Below are positions 61,741 through 64,000 of a stretch of 64,000 nucleotides of DNA, one piece after another; positions within the stretch are counted from its first letter, which is position 1; each line of letters starts with the position of its first letter. Source of the stretch: Lichtheimia corymbifera B2541 (lineage: Eukaryota > Mucoromycota > Mucoromycetes > Mucorales > Lichtheimiaceae). Under the pieces are notes generated by a model, which saw only the letters and a list, made by a program, of their open reading frames with translations, was not told the origin of the DNA and made no database searches. The translations under genes and the position numbers were made by a program. The stretch spans positions 248,001-312,000 of the forward strand of contig JNEU01001130.1 of assembly GCA_000697475.1 (NCBI GenBank). The letters run 5' to 3'.

Positions 61741-62294
61741 CTACGTACCCAACTTATCATCGTATTTGCAGTGATCCAATCCAACGCAAATGTCCTTGTC
61801 CTTAAGGACATCACCGCATTCAACCTCCTTGATACAGAAGGTGAAGGTCTTGTATTCATCTTGATAATACAAAATGACGTGTTAAAAAGTTGGAGACTGA
61901 TATATGTACATGGGATCAACTTACCACTCTTGAGCTTCTTCTCGTAGTATGCGTGCCAGGTACATTGGGATGCAAGGCACTCATCTTCCTGCTTGATGTT
62001 TTCACACTTTGAAGCATCATCGGTCTTTACGCATGAGTAGCTGTAGTAATCCCATTTGGTATCCTCTGAGCAACAAGTTGTTAGATAGGCTACATACGTA
62101 CATCCCACTCACACACACAATGGTGAAAACTTACTGCGAGGAATAGGGACGATGGTAGCGTTGAAGGTCTTGTAAGTGCATTCCTGGTTGTTACAGGTAT
62201 CAACCTGGGTAGTCTTGTCGCAGGTAGCAGCAGAGGTCAAATCCAAAGAACTGGCGAGCAAGACAGCAGCGAATGCAAAGAACGAGGCTTTCAT
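61741..62294 (-). CDS. Small secreted cysteine-rich protein, copy 2
   Basis: Three exons (62294-62135, 62065-61925, 61859-61741) give 139 aa with matched phases. MKASFFAFAAVLLASSLDLTSA is the signal peptide. There are 11 cysteines in the same order as copy 1 (TCDK, DTCNNQECTY, SCVK, SKCENI, DECLASQCTW, FCIKEVEC, DICVG, DHCKY). NAT is a possible N-glycosylation site. Both intron positions and phases are shared with copy 1, so the pair arose by tandem duplication. A TATATATA word at 62355-62362 lies about 60 bp upstream. No known family was recognised. Confidence 0.85.
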
Positions 62295-63299
62295 GTTAAA
62301 ATATGATTGGAATAGGAGAGTGTATAGAGTACGAGTAAAGCCATCCATTTCACCCTATATATACTTTCTGTCAGATGGATCAAGGTAAAGCTTTCCCGAT
62401 ACCAGAAATAGGGCCACACCAAGGGTATGGTTTTCTTGTAACCCCTTATGTGCAGATGCAATGTGCTTAGGCGTGTCTGAGTGAATGGGTTGCTGCAAGG
62501 ATGAGCGTTGTTGTCGAACCAAGAAGGCTATTCTCGGATGTCAATCGGGGAACTGCATCATAGCTTGTAAGGTTATTCTTCTTTTTCAATGTTTTTCCTC
62601 CTATGATTGCTTGCGATGTTACTCCCCTTTTTCAACCAGCTTGCCATGTCCCATTACCTTGCTGACTAGGATTCTGTAAAAAGTCTCATCCATTGGGCTG
62701 TCGATCCTTGCGGAATTGCTGGGATATCAATTACCAGCGTTGATCTTTTGGCATAATTAGTGTGACATAACTCCTTTCTCCCCAGCCCCACATACCCATG
62801 GCTGAGCCACATCGGCCATCACCATTTGGTTTTTCCTCTCTTCTTGTATCCATCATACCACATCACATCATGCTACGACATGTATTACGGAGCACACAAC
62901 CAAGCCATCCTGCAACATCCTTTTCACGTTTTACCGGCGAGTTTAGCCTTTTTAGCACTAATGTTCACATGCATGATGCGTGAGATATTTTCTTAGAGTA
63001 AGGATGGCATGTATATGTATGTTCCTGAATCAGCAGGCTTCCCACTGGGCCGGTATCTGATATGGGGTGTCTTGCTCCCTGGGTCCAAAAGGATTCAGGT
63101 ACATGCTGACATGACATAATCGTATTAGAATTTCCAATGATTGGCCATTGATCCGTTTTCATTTGGTGCGACACCAATTGCCTTTGGTATTTGTAGAGGG
63201 ATTATGTACCATGTTGGTGGTATTTGGATTACTAAAGACTACGGTGCATATATACAGCAGAGGGAAAAACCAAATACCCGGTATCTCAAAACTGCACAA
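62295..63299. other. Gene-poor stretch before the right-end repeat
   Basis: A short plus-strand frame with ATG at 62870 (MLRHVLRSTQPSHPATSFSR) looks like a mitochondrial presequence, but it runs into a stop within about 40 codons and no downstream exon follows before the repeat. It could be the stump of a gene cut by the repeat, or chance. Otherwise nothing supported. Confidence 0.35.
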
Positions 63300-64000
63300 T
63301 GAAGCCTGAGAGGTTTATGAGGACGAAATTGACCAGCGTGCCTGAACGTATCTTTTGTGTTGAAGTTTTAACTTTGGGGAACACGCAGATCACGGACCGT
63401 TCACCCTACATATAATGCCGTCCGTTCATTGTCGGACGCTCCCATTTTATATTTTCAAATGAAGCGCGTGGTTTTTATTTGAATGGAGTTGATCAGCATG
63501 TCGAAGCCCACCGTCTGACCAAGTTTCACGATGGAGATGGACAAGCGCGGGGGTGTGCACTATGCACCCTACTTGCGTTCCGTCCGTCATGCAGCATGCA
63601 CTATCTACCTCAACTGATGTCCCTTTATTTGAGCGTAACTCAGCCAAATCAGCTTGGATCACGATAATTGAATCAGGGAAATGCTCGACCGGAACAGGGG
63701 CATCATCCCTATCAAGTAAGTTGGGCAAAAGCTGGGAATGGAAAAAAGTGCATGTTAGCTGCCAATGTATGACCGTTATTGAATTGTCCATTAATTATAA
63801 TGCATTCGCCCTTTCTGTTCACCCCAAACAGATGTGCTACATAAACACGACCCTCTGCATCTTCGGCTCTATCGGGTTCTACCTACTTGACAATGAACAA
63901 TGACCACTTGCCATATAGCATTACGCTTACAGCATATGTAAACCATAAAGATGCTCATAACTAAAAATTCTACAATGAAACGTGGGGCCTTCAATCGAGC
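63300..64000 (+). repeat. Related copy of the palindrome modules, running off the window end
   Basis: Modules recur at about 63300-63390 (ATGAAGCCTGAG, TTTATGAGGACGAAATTGACC), 63460-63545 (ATGAAGCGCGTGG, GTTGATCAGCATG, AAGTTTCACGATGG) and 63975-64000 (ATGAAACGTGGGG). The block 63868-64000 follows the order of 1249-1346 in the left-end element. So the same repeat family occurs on both sides of the window, here cut by the window edge. Confidence 0.85.

Noticed and set aside
62870..62990. Presequence-like frame as exon 1 of a mitochondrial gene
   Set aside because: It stops quickly and no downstream exon with domain content follows before the repeat.

Overview
This is a eukaryotic, fungal window, most likely from a Mucorales-type Mucoromycota (inference). 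Introns are about 50-65 nt with GTAAGT-like donors. The genes include fungal families (HDA1-complex subunit-like, Ecl1-like, Nma111, Nup53/35-like). They also include a carotenoid oxygenase of the kind used for trisporoid sex hormones and a class C (GABA-B-like) receptor, both known from early-diverging fungi. I rebuilt about 23 gene models by joining exons by eye; for most of them I checked exon phases and the joined lengths divide by three. No tRNA, rRNA, CRISPR array or intact transposase was seen.

Layout. 1-2910: a large imperfect palindrome made of repeated ~85-bp modules, and related sequence returns at 63300-64000. 2911-5315: mostly empty. 5316-14146: HLH-like coiled-coil gene (+), HDA1-complex subunit-like gene (-), class C receptor of 12 exons (-), first Ecl1-like gene (-). 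14147-21257: two long gene-free stretches around a second Ecl1-like gene (-). 21258-26434: 15-PGDH-like SDR (-), an unrecognised possibly decayed gene (-) bracketed by direct repeats, DAHP synthase (-). 28205-38000: mitochondrial carrier (+), Nma111 HtrA protease (-), small unknown gene (-) divergent from protein phosphatase inhibitor-2 (+), Msn2/4-type zinc finger (+), RlmN-like radical-SAM enzyme (+). 38449-46014: FG nucleoporin of the Nup53/35 class (+), a gene relic (-), carotenoid oxygenase (+), CWF19L1/Drn1 (-). 46015-50948: gene-poor. 50949-62294: Spt21-like plus FYRN/FYRC protein (+), alpha/beta hydrolase (-), cytochrome c haem lyase (+), sphingolipid delta-4 desaturase-like (-), and two tandem secreted cysteine-rich proteins (-).

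The genes are ordinary dispersed eukaryotic units and not a cluster with one job. Shared themes are chromatin and stress control (HDA-like, Spt21/FYR, Msn2/4-like, Ecl1-like), mitochondrial function (carrier, RlmN, haem lyase) and signalling (receptor, trisporoid oxygenase). The most unusual elements are the nested palindromic repeat family at both ends, the receptor with a PH-like tail, the Spt21-N + FYRN/FYRC fusion, and five apparent GC-AG introns.
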